This document shows positions 34,050 to 43,707 of a stretch of DNA of 64,000 nucleotides, one piece after another. Location: positions 310,001-374,000 of the forward strand of contig NZ_JAJSDZ010000005.1 in the NCBI RefSeq assembly GCF_021272385.1. Reading direction: 5' to 3'. The notes under the pieces were generated by a model. It did not search any database, was not told the origin of the DNA, and was given only the letters and a program-made list of their open reading frames with translations. Origin of the DNA: Vibrio salinus (GTDB lineage: Bacteria > Pseudomonadota > Gammaproteobacteria > Enterobacterales > Vibrionaceae). The position numbers and the translations under genes are program-made. The stretch's first letter is position 1. The number at the start of each line of letters is the position of its first letter.

Positions 34050-34409
34050 ATGAACCAGCATGAAAAGCTCAATTATGTCGAATTTGCTGCAAAAGACCTT
34101 GTTGCAACAAAACGGTTCTTTACTTCTGTCTTCGGGTGGGAATTTGTCGATTATGGCCCGGAATACACAGCATTTTCCAATCAAGGGCTGGATGGTGGTT
34201 TTTTCAATGCAGATACCTGCAGCCAGACAGCAAATGGTGGTGCTCTTCTGGTTTTTTACAGTTCCGATATTGAAGATACTCTTAATAAAATCCTGAGAAA
34301 CGGCGGGAAAGTTATCCGCAATATCTATGATTTCCCCGGGGGTTGTCGTTTCCACTTTACCGAACCGAGCGGTAACGAATTTGCCGTGTGGTCTGAACAG
34401 CGTTCCTAA
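34050..34409 (+). CDS. VOC-family (glyoxalase-like) protein
   Basis: 119 residues from ATG 34050, which has GAGGTGG six bases upstream; a GTG at 34041 is possible. Two beta-alpha-beta-beta-beta halves: YVEFAAKDLVATKRFFTSVFG with GWEFVDYGPEYTAF, then LLVFYSSDIEDTLNKILRNG and GCRFHFTEPSGNEFAVWSE. Potential metal ligands are an early Glu or His and Glu in EPSGNEFAVW. Such proteins include glyoxalases and antibiotic-binding proteins; no specific function can be given. 48 bases after the DUF4440 gene. Confidence 0.85.
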   Translation: MNQHEKLNYVEFAAKDLVATKRFFTSVFGWEFVDYGPEYTAFSNQGLDGGFFNADTCSQTANGGALLVFYSSDIEDTLNKILRNGGKVIRNIYDFPGGCRFHFTEPSGNEFAVWSEQRS

Positions 34410-34427
34410 AATTTCAAAGGCAAAAGA

Positions 34428-34619
34428 ATGGTTAGAAAGTGGGTAATTATTCTGGCAATGACGAGTCTGAGTCTGATTATCAGCGTCTTCTGGCTGAATG
34501 AACCACTCTCTTTAGCCGGCTTTACAGAAAAATTGATCGGGTCTTCGCTGGTCGTTCTGAGTTTATCAAAACGATGTACACGTAAACCTCTGCCACACAG
34601 GCATAAAAAAACGACATAA
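34428..34619 (+). CDS. Small membrane protein, unknown
   Basis: 63 residues with two hydrophobic stretches (IILAMTSLSLIISVFWL at 7-23 and IGSSLVVLSL at about 37-46) and a very basic end (KRCTRKPLPHRHKKTT). AAGG about eight bases before the ATG. Eighteen bases after the VOC gene, so likely read as part of the same transcript. I do not recognise it. A positive-inside end suggests an inner-membrane location. Confidence 0.5.
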   Translation: MVRKWVIILAMTSLSLIISVFWLNEPLSLAGFTEKLIGSSLVVLSLSKRCTRKPLPHRHKKTT

Positions 34620-34685
34620 CAAAATCGTGCTGACCACAGAAATAACGTTCTATCTGACCAACACGATTTGCTTAGGGTTTACGCT

Positions 34686-35306
34686 TTATTCGAAAGGAGC
34701 GGGATCGCCAGCTCCCAGACGTATAATGTCCGTTGAGCCGTCGCTGAAATCAATCACAGTGGTTGGCTGTTCACCTAAAAATCCACCATCAAGAATAACA
34801 TCAACGGCATGCTCAAGATGATCACGAATGTTTTCCGGATCAGCCTCCGTTGTCTCGTTGCCGGGAAGGATCAAAGAAGTCGACATTAACGGCTCACCTA
34901 ATGCTTCCAATAAATCCAGTGCTATACGGTTATTTGGCACCCGGATACCAATGGTTTTACGCTTTGAATTCATTAAGCGTCTTGGAACTTCCTTCGTACC
35001 TTTAAATATAAAAGTATACGGACCGGGGGTATTGTTTTTTAACAACCGGAACGCCACATTATCTACTCTGGCATACAACGACAGCTCAGACAAATCACGA
35101 CACAACAATGTAAAATTATGCTTATCGTTTAATTTTCTGATCTGACAAATTCTTTCTAAGGCACTTTTATTCTCAAGCTGACACCCCAGTGCATATCCTG
35201 AATCAGTAGGATAAACAACTACACCGCCATTTCGAATAATAGCAACAGCCTGATTAATTAATCTGGCTTGCGGATTTTCCGGATGTACATAAAAATACTG
35301 GCTCAT
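34686..35306 (-). CDS. yciO: YciO, Sua5/YrdC-type threonylcarbamoyl-AMP synthase-like protein
   Basis: 206 residues, same length as E. coli YciO. Fold of Sua5/YrdC: VVVYPTDSGYALGCQL, KLNDKHNFTLLCRDLSELS, PGPYTFIFKGT, KTIGIRVPNN, and STSLILPGNE. YrdC makes threonylcarbamoyl-AMP for t6A tRNA modification; YciO is a paralogue with weak or uncertain activity of this kind. It follows rnm by two bases on the minus strand, the usual neighbourhood beside the trp operon. Confidence 0.93.
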   Translation of the reverse strand: MSQYFYVHPENPQARLINQAVAIIRNGGVVVYPTDSGYALGCQLENKSALERICQIRKLNDKHNFTLLCRDLSELSLYARVDNVAFRLLKNNTPGPYTFIFKGTKEVPRRLMNSKRKTIGIRVPNNRIALDLLEALGEPLMSTSLILPGNETTEADPENIRDHLEHAVDVILDGGFLGEQPTTVIDFSDGSTDIIRLGAGDPAPFE

Positions 35307-35308
35307 AA

Positions 35309-36184
35309 CTACTCCTCGCCAACAGGCCCGTCGGCCATTTTATCCGGGTCCAAACCCCAGTCTTTCCAGACTGGTTCAACACCCGATGGTAGCCATAAAT
35401 TTCTGCCAAGCTCTAGCCAGGCGGATGGATAATGGAAATCGCTACCTTGTGAAGCTAATAATTTGTATTGTATAGCATAATCAGATAAATTTCTTCTTTC
35501 TTGCATTCCCTGTTGTGGCTGAGCCACTTCCATGGCGTCCCCTCCGGCTTCAACAAACGCGGCCAGAAGACGTTTAACCCATTTCGCCGTCAGATCATAA
35601 CGTCCCGGATGAGCCAAAACGGCCACACCACCGGCTGCATGAATAATGTTGATCGCTTCTTCCATGCTTCCCCAGTTTGGTGGTACATAACCCGGCTTCC
35701 CTCTCTTCAGATATTTTTTAAACACCTGCTGAAGATTTTTAGCGTACTCATTATCAGCCAGCCACTTAGCAAAGTGCGCCCGGGTAATCGAGGCTTCCCC
35801 GGCGATGGTCTGAACTTCCTCTAATACGCCTTCTCTGGTCACTTTTTCCAGACGTTCGGCAATCAATTCAGCCCGCACCTGACGCCTCTGCTTCTGGGTA
35901 TGAATAAAGGCGGTCAGTTCCGGATGCTGCGGTTCAATGTTCAGTCCGACGATATGAATGTCTTTATTCTGCCAGACCGTTGATATTTCTATCCCCGGAA
36001 TCAGTTTAATAGGTCGATCCTGCAAAGAATCAATATAAGTCTGAGCTTCTGCTAATCCATCAGTTGTATCGTGATCAGTAATAGCAAGCACCCTGACATC
36101 AAATTCAATGGCTCTGGCAACCAGATCAGCAGGTGATAAATGGCCATCCGATGCTGTGGTATGACTATGTAAATCTATTTTCAT
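35309..36184 (-). CDS. rnm: 5'-3' exoribonuclease Rnm (YciV/TrpH, PHP domain)
   Basis: 291 residues. PHP phosphoesterase: [11 protein letters not shown] (metal-binding His), [34 protein letters not shown] and GSDFHYPS carry the ligands for a trinuclear metal centre. E. coli Rnm trims 5' ends of 23S, 16S and 5S rRNA and can degrade short oligonucleotides and pAp. It diverges from the trp operon; its start is 30 bases from the trp -35 hexamer, so the intergenic region serves both. Confidence 0.94.
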   Translation of the reverse strand: MKIDLHSHTTASDGHLSPADLVARAIEFDVRVLAITDHDTTDGLAEAQTYIDSLQDRPIKLIPGIEISTVWQNKDIHIVGLNIEPQHPELTAFIHTQKQRRQVRAELIAERLEKVTREGVLEEVQTIAGEASITRAHFAKWLADNEYAKNLQQVFKKYLKRGKPGYVPPNWGSMEEAINIIHAAGGVAVLAHPGRYDLTAKWVKRLLAAFVEAGGDAMEVAQPQQGMQERRNLSDYAIQYKLLASQGSDFHYPSAWLELGRNLWLPSGVEPVWKDWGLDPDKMADGPVGEE

Positions 36185-36214
36185 AATATTTTTAGGTAAT
36201 TAACCAATAAAGGC

Positions 36215-36249
36215 TTGACTTTTAATTGCCGAACTAGTTTACTAGTACG
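36215..36249 (+). promoter_or_regulatory. trp promoter and TrpR operator
   Basis: -35 TTGACT (36215-36220), 17-base spacer, -10 TTTACT (36238-36243). The -10 lies inside CGAACTAGTTTACTAGTACG (36230-36249), which differs from the E. coli trp operator in one base. TrpR with tryptophan would block polymerase. Confidence 0.92.
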
Positions 36250-36273
36250 CAAATACACAAAAGGTATGTCGTT

Positions 36274-36378
36274 ATGCTACATAAGTTTGAGACACAGTTA
36301 AATGCCCTTAGTAATCCATCGCTTAAAACCTGGCGTTGGTGGCGTTGTAATTTCTTGAACTATCAAGCGGATGCCTAG
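36274..36378 (+). CDS. trpL: trp leader peptide
   Basis: 34 residues, ATG at 36274, AAGG upstream. Reads MLHKFETQLNALSNPSLKTW followed by RWWRCNFLNYQADA. Three Trp codons lie within four positions (residues 20, 22, 23), so ribosomes stall there when charged tRNA-Trp is scarce. It ends 13 bases before an intrinsic terminator. The segment AGCGGA (36365-36370) can pair with TCCGCT (36399-36404) of the terminator stem to form an antiterminator. Confidence 0.92.
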   Translation: MLHKFETQLNALSNPSLKTWRWWRCNFLNYQADA

Positions 36379-36391
36379 TGCACGATTTCTG

Positions 36392-36419
36392 AAAAAAGTC
36401 CGCTGATGCGGACTTTTTT
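36392..36419 (+). terminator. trp attenuator
   Basis: AAAAAAGTCCGC (36392-36403), loop TGAT, GCGGACTTTTTT (36408-36419). Perfect 12-base stem ending in six T, directly after trpL and 80 bases before trpE. Confidence 0.95.
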
Positions 36420-36499
36420 ATTATGGGAAGTAGCCAAAGAAAACCAGAAATATCCTCTACACTTCTCGTAAACATAAAATACACTTTAGGGAACTTGGG

Positions 36500-38068
36500 A
36501 TGAAAATTTCAGATAATGCAAAAAATAAAGGGAAGCTAAATGTTATAAGCAGATCAATCCCTTACTACTCAGACCCAACCAGTCTGTTCCATACTTTATG
36601 TGAAAATAAAACCGATTGTCTGTTGCTGGAATCAGCAGAAATTGACTCTAAAGAGAACACCAAAAGTTTCTTCCTTATTGATGCAGCTGTAAGAATTGTC
36701 TGTTTCGGACAAGAAGTCACGTTTGAAGCTCTGACCGAAAATGGCCAGAACCTGATTCGTTTTCTGGAAACTCAGTTGGACGACTCAGTCCGGTATTCCC
36801 TGAGCAAAGAAAAGCTCACCCTTAATTTTGAAAAAGCCAATGATTTACTGGACGAAGACAGTCGACTGAAAGAAGCCTCCCCCTTTGACGGCATCAGGAT
36901 GGTTCAACAATGTTTTGATTCAGAAGCTCATGGCCAGTTTGCGATCTTCATTGGCGGCGTTTTCGCCTACGATCTGGTGGCAAATTTCGAACCACTCGGA
37001 GACGCTGTTGCCACAAACAAATGTCCGGATTATGTGTTTTATGTTGCCGAAAACCTGCTGATTATTGATCATCAGGCGGAAAAATGTCAGTTGCAGGGAA
37101 CCATTTTTGACAGCAATAATGCTTCACCAACATTGCTGGATGCGCGTCTGGCAGAAATCAGCCAACAGTGCCGCACCCCAATTACACTACCGGCAGCTGA
37201 GCAGATCGCCGACATGAGTGTTTCAACCAACGTCAGCGATGAAGAATACTGCCAGACCGTCTCCGAACTGAAAGAATATATTGTCAATGGCGATATCTTT
37301 CAGGTCGTCCCGTCAAGACGCTTCACCTTACCCTGTCCTTCTCCGTTAGCCGCGTACAAAACGCTCAAAGAAAGTAACCCAAGCCCTTATATGTTCTATA
37401 TACAGGACGAGGCTTTTACTCTGTTTGGTGCATCTCCGGAAAGTGCCCTTAAATACGAAAAAGAAACCAATCAGATAGAAATTTATCCGATTGCCGGCAC
37501 CCGTGGCCGCGGAAAAAATTCAGACGGTTCAATAAACTTAGATTTGGATGGAAGAATCGAACTGGAACTGCGGACGGATAAAAAAGAAAATGCCGAACAT
37601 ATGATGCTGGTTGATCTGGCCAGAAATGATGTTGCCAGAATCTCTGAAGCAGGCAGCCGTCATGTTGCCGATCTTTTGAAAGTTGACCGGTACAGCCACG
37701 TGATGCATCTGGTCTCCCGGGTTGTCGGACAGCTCCGTTCTGATTTGGATGCTCTTCACGCCTATCAGGCCTGCATGAATATGGGAACATTAACCGGAGC
37801 ACCAAAAATCCGGGCAATGCAGCTGGTCAGAAAATATGAAAAAGAACGTCGCGGCAGCTATGGTGGTGCTGTTGGATACCTGACGGGACATGGTGATCTG
37901 GACACCTGTATTGTTATCCGCTCGGCTTATGTCGAAAATGGCATTGCGAACGTTCAGGCCGGGGCCGGTGTTGTCTATGATTCGATTCCTCAATTTGAAG
38001 CGGACGAAACCCGGGGCAAAGCACAGGCCGTCATTTCAGCCATTCAGTCAGCGCATCAGATGAAGTAA
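36500..38068 (+). CDS. trpE: Anthranilate synthase component I
   Basis: 522 residues. Converts chorismate to anthranilate with ammonia from TrpG. The tryptophan feedback site is intact: LLLESAEIDSKE at about residues 37-48, matching the E. coli LLES element. Catalytic chorismate-binding region: DGRIELELRTDKKENAEHMML, VDLARNDVARIS, GAPKIRAMQLV, RRGSYGGAVGYL and VQAGAGVVYDS. SD GGGA before ATG 36500. First structural gene after the attenuator; trpG follows at 10 bases. Confidence 0.97.
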   Translation: MKISDNAKNKGKLNVISRSIPYYSDPTSLFHTLCENKTDCLLLESAEIDSKENTKSFFLIDAAVRIVCFGQEVTFEALTENGQNLIRFLETQLDDSVRYSLSKEKLTLNFEKANDLLDEDSRLKEASPFDGIRMVQQCFDSEAHGQFAIFIGGVFAYDLVANFEPLGDAVATNKCPDYVFYVAENLLIIDHQAEKCQLQGTIFDSNNASPTLLDARLAEISQQCRTPITLPAAEQIADMSVSTNVSDEEYCQTVSELKEYIVNGDIFQVVPSRRFTLPCPSPLAAYKTLKESNPSPYMFYIQDEAFTLFGASPESALKYEKETNQIEIYPIAGTRGRGKNSDGSINLDLDGRIELELRTDKKENAEHMMLVDLARNDVARISEAGSRHVADLLKVDRYSHVMHLVSRVVGQLRSDLDALHAYQACMNMGTLTGAPKIRAMQLVRKYEKERRGSYGGAVGYLTGHGDLDTCIVIRSAYVENGIANVQAGAGVVYDSIPQFEADETRGKAQAVISAIQSAHQMK

Positions 38069-38078
38069 GGAGATTCTC

Positions 38079-38663
38079 ATGGCTAACATTATATTTATCG
38101 ACAACTTCGACTCCTTTACTTATAACCTGGTCGATCAGTTTCGTTCTCTGGGGCACTCAGTGACGGTTTACCGAAACAGCATTGCAGCCACACAAATTGA
38201 GCAGGCAGCACTAACAGCAAAAGATCCAATTGTGGTACTTTCTCCCGGTCCGGGCACGCCGTCAAATGCCGGCTCTATGCCTGAACTCATTGAACTGTTA
38301 AAAGGCAAAGCACCAATCATCGGTATCTGTCTGGGACATCAGGCGATAGTAGAAGCATACGGTGGCACTGTTGGTGGAGCAGGACAAATTATCCACGGCA
38401 AAGTATCCATGATGAAACATAACAATCATCCGACGTATGAAAACCTGCCATCTCCGTTTGCCATTGCCAGATACCATTCATTAGTGGCTCATGATATTCC
38501 TGAAGCATTAACGGTGACGGCAGAAGTGGACGGGCTGGTCATGTCGGTCGTTCATGAAGAGGACAAAGTCTGCGGTTTTCAGTTCCATCCGGAATCCATT
38601 ATGACAACCTATGGTGCACAACTTCTTTCTAATGCCATTAACTGGGCAACGGGTACTAAGTAA
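38079..38663 (+). CDS. trpG: Anthranilate synthase glutamine amidotransferase
   Basis: 194 residues, class I glutamine amidotransferase not fused to trpD (unlike E. coli), as in vibrios. Catalytic Cys in GICLGHQAI, His and Glu in FQFHPESIMT, and the DNFDSFTYNLVDQ start. Supplies ammonia to TrpE. AAGGAG before the ATG. 35 bases before trpD. Confidence 0.96.
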   Translation: MANIIFIDNFDSFTYNLVDQFRSLGHSVTVYRNSIAATQIEQAALTAKDPIVVLSPGPGTPSNAGSMPELIELLKGKAPIIGICLGHQAIVEAYGGTVGGAGQIIHGKVSMMKHNNHPTYENLPSPFAIARYHSLVAHDIPEALTVTAEVDGLVMSVVHEEDKVCGFQFHPESIMTTYGAQLLSNAINWATGTK

Positions 38664-38698
38664 CGAATGGAATAAAGGTTTAACAAAGGAATTATCTT

Positions 38699-39706
38699 AT
38701 GTCGGCAGAACAAGCCATTATCAATAAATTATATGAACAACAAAATCTGACGAAAGACGAAAGCCAGGTTCTGTTCGATAGCATCATCAAAGGCCAGCTC
38801 GACCCCATTTTGATGGGCGCCGCTCTGACAGCATTAAAAATAAAGCACGAAACGCCTGACGAAATCTCGGGAGCTGTCGAGGCTTTACTGGACAATGCAA
38901 AACCCTTCCCACGCCCTGACTACGATTTTGCAGACATCGTCGGAACCGGTGGTGACGGCGCAAATACCATCAATATATCAACCACCTCAGCTTTTGTTGC
39001 AGCTGCCGCAGGATTTAAAGTAGCAAAGCATGGTAACCGTGGCGTTTCCAGTAAATCCGGCTCCTCCGATTTACTGGATGCCTTCGGTATTAATCTGGCG
39101 ATGAGTGTCGAAAACACCCGCAAAGCACTGGATGAGCTGGGCGTCGCCTTTATGTTCGCACCTCAATATCACGGAGGGGTAAAACATGCTATGCCTGTGC
39201 GTCAGGCAATGAAAACCCGGACCATATTTAATATTCTTGGCCCACTCATTAACCCTGCCCGGCCCGGAATTGAGCTAATGGGCGTTTACAGTGCAGAGTT
39301 AATATTGCCCATTGCCAAAACAATGCTGAAAATGGGAATGAAACGAGCTGCCGTTGTCAATGGCTCCGGATTGGATGAAGTGGCTATCCATGGCCCAACT
39401 CAGGTTGCCGAAATTAAAGATGGAAAAATCATTGAGTACACCCTGACACCGGAAGACTTTGGTTTATCCACCTACCCGCTGTCTGCGATTGAAGGCGGTG
39501 TCCCAGAGGAAAATAAACGTCTGGTTGCAGACATCCTAACCGGAAAAGGACAACCCGCCCATATTGCAGCTGTTGCAGCAAACGTCGCCATGCTGATGCG
39601 GTTATTTGGTGAAGAGGACCTGAAGGCAAATGCGGCAAAAGCCATCGAGGTCATGAACTCGGGTAAAGCATACGAGCTTGTTGAAGAATTAGCGAAACGA
39701 GGATAA
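38699..39706 (+). CDS. trpD: Anthranilate phosphoribosyltransferase
   Basis: 335 residues. Transfers phosphoribose from PRPP to anthranilate. VGTGGDGANTINISTTSAFVA is the PRPP-binding region (about 79-99), KHGNRGVSSKSGSSDLL the anthranilate-binding loop, and LGPLINPARPG the conserved downstream motif. Full-length stand-alone enzyme. Strong SD (AAAGGA). Four bases before the trpCF start. Confidence 0.96.
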   Translation: MSAEQAIINKLYEQQNLTKDESQVLFDSIIKGQLDPILMGAALTALKIKHETPDEISGAVEALLDNAKPFPRPDYDFADIVGTGGDGANTINISTTSAFVAAAAGFKVAKHGNRGVSSKSGSSDLLDAFGINLAMSVENTRKALDELGVAFMFAPQYHGGVKHAMPVRQAMKTRTIFNILGPLINPARPGIELMGVYSAELILPIAKTMLKMGMKRAAVVNGSGLDEVAIHGPTQVAEIKDGKIIEYTLTPEDFGLSTYPLSAIEGGVPEENKRLVADILTGKGQPAHIAAVAANVAMLMRLFGEEDLKANAAKAIEVMNSGKAYELVEELAKRG

Positions 39707-39710
39707 AAGA

Positions 39711-41120
39711 ATGACCGGAAAGTTGTCTGAACATATCACAACAAAAGACACTGAAATGGCGGAAGTTCTCGCTAAAATCGTGGCAGATAAACGAGTCTGG
39801 GTTGAAGAAAGAATGAAAGTTCAGCCTCTTGACAGTTTTCAGTCTCAGGTGACCACATCAGACAGAAGTTTTTACGATGCCCTGAAATCGGATAGCACCG
39901 CATTCATTCTTGAATGTAAAAAAGCGTCTCCGTCAAAAGGGCTGATTCGGGAGCACTTTGATCTTGATGGCATTGCCTCCGTTTACAGACATTACGCCAA
40001 TGCCATTTCAGTACTGACTGATGAAAAATATTTTCAGGGTAATCTGGATTTTGTCAATCAGGTCAGAAGTCAGGTCACTCAGCCGGTTCTGTGCAAAGAC
40101 TTCATGATTTCTACATATCAGGTATATTTAGCCCGTTACTATCAGGCTGATGCTATCCTGCTTATGCTGTCTGTACTTGATGACCGATCCTATCAGGAAC
40201 TGGCCGGACTGGCGCACTCGCTTGGCATGGGAATTCTGACTGAAGCAAGTAATGAAGAAGAAGCCGAAAGGGCAATAAAACTCGGGGCGAAGGTCATCGG
40301 AATCAACAACCGGAACCTTAGAGATCTGACCACAGATTTGGAACGGACGAAACATCTGGCACCAATGCTACCAAAAGACGTTACGATTATTTCTGAGTCC
40401 GGAATTTACACCAACAATCAGGTCAGAGAGCTTAGCCGCTATGCGAACGGATTTTTAATTGGCAGTTCTTTAATGGCAGAAGACGACTTAGAAAAAGCGG
40501 TTCGCAAAGTGATCTATGGGGAAGTCAAAGTTTGCGGACTGACATCACCGGAGGATGCCGCCAAAGCTCACCATGCAGGTGCCATTTACGGTGGTCTTAT
40601 CCTTGTCGGGAAATCCCCCCGTTATGTCACCGATGAAGAGGCAAAACACATCATTGCTGGTGCATCCTTACGGTATGTCGGTGTATTCCAGAACCATGCC
40701 ATTGATGAAGTCAGCCATCTGGCCAAAATGTTGAAATTACACGCCGTTCAGTTACACGGTAACGAAGATCAAAAATACGTTGATAAATTACGAGCCACGC
40801 TTCCCGATAGCATACAGATTTGGAAAGCCTACGGTGTAACTGACCGAATTCCACAACTTATTGCAAATAATGTCGACCGCCATTTATGTGACAGTAAGGT
40901 AGGTCACTGTTCCGGTGGAACCGGACAGGCTTTCAACTGGCAATTACTTTCAGGAAACAACCAGGTCATGCTCGCCGGTGGTTTAACCCCTGACAATATT
41001 CAACAGGCAGCCAACCTTGGCTGTATCGGACTGGATCTGAACTCCGGTGTCGAAAGTGAACCCGGTAAAAAAGACAGTCAAAAATTAAAACTGGCGTTTG
41101 ATAAGCTTCGTCAATACTAA
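39711..41120 (+). CDS. trpCF: Indole-3-glycerol-phosphate synthase / phosphoribosylanthranilate isomerase fusion
   Basis: 469 residues, two beta/alpha barrels in one chain. TrpC half (about 15-265): ILECKKASPSKGLIR, VLTDEKYFQG, VLCKDFMIS, IGINNRNLRDL, ISESGIYT, GFLIGSSLM. TrpF half (about 266-469): KVCGLTSPEDAA, GLILVGKSPRYV, GVFQNH, VQLHGNED and GGLTPDNIQ. The TrpF catalytic Cys (KVCGLT) and Asp (GLDLNSGVE) are present. TrpF acts before TrpC in the pathway. ATG 39711 with AGGA upstream; a shorter start at 39756 is possible. Confidence 0.96.
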   Translation: MTGKLSEHITTKDTEMAEVLAKIVADKRVWVEERMKVQPLDSFQSQVTTSDRSFYDALKSDSTAFILECKKASPSKGLIREHFDLDGIASVYRHYANAISVLTDEKYFQGNLDFVNQVRSQVTQPVLCKDFMISTYQVYLARYYQADAILLMLSVLDDRSYQELAGLAHSLGMGILTEASNEEEAERAIKLGAKVIGINNRNLRDLTTDLERTKHLAPMLPKDVTIISESGIYTNNQVRELSRYANGFLIGSSLMAEDDLEKAVRKVIYGEVKVCGLTSPEDAAKAHHAGAIYGGLILVGKSPRYVTDEEAKHIIAGASLRYVGVFQNHAIDEVSHLAKMLKLHAVQLHGNEDQKYVDKLRATLPDSIQIWKAYGVTDRIPQLIANNVDRHLCDSKVGHCSGGTGQAFNWQLLSGNNQVMLAGGLTPDNIQQAANLGCIGLDLNSGVESEPGKKDSQKLKLAFDKLRQY

Positions 41121-41151
41121 ACGCCTAACCGTATCAGTTTAAGGAAACATT

Positions 41152-42342
41152 ATGTCTATACTCAACGCCTATTTTGGTGAATATGGTGGTCAGTATGTAC
41201 CACAAATTTTGGTCCCAGCACTGGAACAATTAGAAAAAGCCTTCGTCGACGCTCAGAAAGATCCTGAGTTCCAATCTGAGTTTATGGGCCTTTTGCAGGA
41301 ATACGCCGGGCGGCCTACCGCTCTGACTCTGACCCGGAACATTACCAAAGGTACAAAAACAAAACTGTATCTGAAACGGGAAGATCTGCTGCACGGCGGC
41401 GCCCACAAAACCAACCAGGTTCTGGGTCAGGCACTGCTTGCCAAACGAATGGGAAAAACGGAAATCATCGCAGAAACCGGTGCCGGACAACACGGTGTCG
41501 CTACCGCTCTGGCCTGTGCACTACTGGATCTGAAATGCCGGATTTACATGGGAGCAAAAGATGTTGAAAGACAAAGCCCGAACGTATTTCGTATGAAACT
41601 GATGGGCGCCGAAGTTATCCCGGTACATGCAGGCTCAGCAACCCTGAAAGACGCCTGTAACGAAGCACTACGAGACTGGTCCGCCACTTATGAAACCACT
41701 CACTATCTTCTGGGGACAGCGGCGGGTCCGCACCCATTCCCGACAATTGTACGTGAATTTCAGAAAATGATTGGTGAAGAAGCTAAAAACCAGATTCTGG
41801 CCCGGGAAGGCCGTCTGCCTGACGCCGTTATTGCCTGTGTTGGTGGTGGCTCAAATGCGATTGGTCTGTTCGCCGATTTCATCGACGAAACCGATGTAAA
41901 ACTGATCGGCGTCGAACCTGGTGGTAAAGGTGTAGATACTCATATGCACGGAGCGCCTCTTCGCCATGGAAAAACCGGCATTTACCTCGGAATGAAAGCG
42001 CCATTGATGCAGACAGATGACGGACAGATAGAAGAATCCTATTCAGTCTCTGCTGGTCTCGACTTCCCATCCGTAGGGCCACAACACGCGTATCTCCACT
42101 CAATTGGTCGTGCTCAGTATGAGAATGCAACAGACGATGAAGCACTGGAAGCATTTCAGAATCTAGCAAAACACGAAGGTATCATTCCGGCCCTGGAAAG
42201 CTCGCACGCACTGGCTTATGCACTGAAACTGGCTTTCTCCGAACCGGATAAAGAGCAGATTTTCATTGTAAATCTGTCCGGACGTGGAGACAAAGACATC
42301 TTTACCGTCAATAAAATCTTAGAAGAAAAAGGAGCTCTATAA
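41152..42342 (+). CDS. trpB: Tryptophan synthase beta chain
   Basis: 396 residues. Joins indole and serine using pyridoxal phosphate. [13 protein letters not shown] holds the Schiff-base lysine; [13 protein letters not shown] the active-site Glu loop; [10 protein letters not shown] the phosphate-binding loop; GRGDKDI the C-terminal end. Stop codon shares a base with the trpA ATG (TAATG), showing coupling as expected for the alpha2beta2 complex. Confidence 0.97.
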   Translation: MSILNAYFGEYGGQYVPQILVPALEQLEKAFVDAQKDPEFQSEFMGLLQEYAGRPTALTLTRNITKGTKTKLYLKREDLLHGGAHKTNQVLGQALLAKRMGKTEIIAETGAGQHGVATALACALLDLKCRIYMGAKDVERQSPNVFRMKLMGAEVIPVHAGSATLKDACNEALRDWSATYETTHYLLGTAAGPHPFPTIVREFQKMIGEEAKNQILAREGRLPDAVIACVGGGSNAIGLFADFIDETDVKLIGVEPGGKGVDTHMHGAPLRHGKTGIYLGMKAPLMQTDDGQIEESYSVSAGLDFPSVGPQHAYLHSIGRAQYENATDDEALEAFQNLAKHEGIIPALESSHALAYALKLAFSEPDKEQIFIVNLSGRGDKDIFTVNKILEEKGAL

Positions 42343-43148
42343 TGGATCGTTATTCTGCGCTGTTTAATCGCTTGACAGAAAAAAATCAGGGCGCTTTTGT
42401 TCCGTTTGTTACTATTGGCGATCCTAACCCTGAACTTTCTAAGGATGTCATCTTTGCACTGATAGAAGGTGGTGCCGACGCTCTTGAACTGGGCATGCCT
42501 TTCTCCGATCCTCTTGCTGACGGACCAACCATTCAGGGAGCAAATTTGCGGGCACTGAACGCCAATACCACTGTACAGAAATGCTTTGATATTATTGCTT
42601 CTGTCCGGGCTGCATACCCTGAACTTCCCATAGGGCTTCTGATGTACGCTAACCTTGTTTTTTCTAATGGCATAGAATCCTTTTATCAACGCTGTCAGCA
42701 AGCAGGTATCGACTCGGTATTAGTTGCAGACGTTCCAACAACTGAAAGCAAAGATTTCCTTGCCGCGGCTGAAAAATTCGGAATTAAACCCATCTTTATT
42801 GCCCCGCCTTCCGCTTCGGATGAAGTACTAAAACAGGTTGCGGAATTGGGCTCCGGTTATACTTACCTGCTATCTCGTTCCGGGGTCACCGGGGCTGAAA
42901 CCAAAGCCAATATGCCGGTTCATGAAATTCTCGACAAGCTGGCGGACTTCAATGCTCCACCAGCGTTACTTGGATTTGGAATCTCTGAGCCAGCTCAGGT
43001 TAAAGCAGCGCTTAACGCAGGTGCGGCTGGGGCAATCAGTGGTTCTGCGGTAGTTAAAATCATTGAGAACTATCACCAGAATCCGGAAGCTATGCTGAGT
43101 GAGCTAAAATCATTTACAGAAAAAATGAAAGCCGCAACTCAGAAATAA
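42342..43148 (+). CDS. trpA: Tryptophan synthase alpha chain
   Basis: 268 residues. Cleaves indole-3-glycerol phosphate to indole and channels it to TrpB. Catalytic Glu in [25 protein letters not shown] motif (about 45-64), Asp in [11 protein letters not shown], and phosphate loops SRSGVTGA and GFGISEP. The ribosome site AAAGGAG lies in the end of trpB. Last gene of the operon; no simple terminator follows, but a 100-base palindrome begins 56 bases later. Confidence 0.97.
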   Translation: MDRYSALFNRLTEKNQGAFVPFVTIGDPNPELSKDVIFALIEGGADALELGMPFSDPLADGPTIQGANLRALNANTTVQKCFDIIASVRAAYPELPIGLLMYANLVFSNGIESFYQRCQQAGIDSVLVADVPTTESKDFLAAAEKFGIKPIFIAPPSASDEVLKQVAELGSGYTYLLSRSGVTGAETKANMPVHEILDKLADFNAPPALLGFGISEPAQVKAALNAGAAGAISGSAVVKIIENYHQNPEAMLSELKSFTEKMKAATQK

Positions 43149-43203
43149 GCTCTATCCTTCCTCATTAATAGCTAGGATCTGATGATCTTTGGTAATTATT
43201 TTT

Positions 43204-43303
43204 GCAGCGGGTTGATGGTGATTTAGGCAAAGCGGGGCATGTGAAGTGTAGTCATCTACATCAATCATGGCCCAACGCTGAATCAATCACCATCAAGCGC
43301 TGC
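43204..43303. repeat. 100-base imperfect palindromic element after trpA
   Basis: GCAGCG (43204-43209) pairs with CGCTGC (43298-43303), TTGATGGTGATT with AATCACCATCAA, GGGGCATG-type arms follow, and TGTAG-TCAT-CTACA forms the tip. The whole could fold into one long hairpin in DNA or RNA. It has the look of an intergenic repeat family (REP/MITE-like). Only this copy was noticed in the window. Confidence 0.75.
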
Positions 43304-43707
43304 CCGAAGAGTTAATCTGAACAGGCTTTCTTAGAATGAGTAAGCTACATGCCCTGCCTCTCAATCAAACCCCGTTCATAGAGAACAAAAATTAACAGAA
43401 AAAAGATCAACAGACTCGCTATTTTATTGGTAAATATCAGTCATTTTCAGCATATTCTTCGAAAGAATTTATTCACAATTTTTACAAATCACCCCGAAAG
43501 AAAACGTTTGCGCAATAGTTTTGCAAAATAATTATCCACATTTATTCAATTTATAATTAATTTCTATAATAAATTCGATCTTTACGACAATTTCTCTTGA
43601 TCTAAGCGTCATAGATCTGTAAAACGCATAGTCGAATCATTATCCAGAAATTGACATTTAATCAGTGGGTAATTCCAGGAAGTTGTTAATTACGTAGCAC
43701 AGAGGTT
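43304..43707. other. 400-base A/T-rich gap before the symporter gene
   Basis: No frame with coding character. Rich in A/T, with GAAAACGTTTGCGCAA at about 43500 that only partly resembles a PurR site. Presumably carries the symporter promoter; none could be fixed with confidence. Confidence 0.45.

Noticed and set aside
42216..42701. 161-codon minus-strand frame across the trpB/trpA junction
   Set aside because: Antisense to two highly conserved genes and without a ribosome site.
43500..43516. AAAACGTTTGCGC as a second PurR box
   Set aside because: Only half of the palindrome matches and the downstream gene is not a purine gene.
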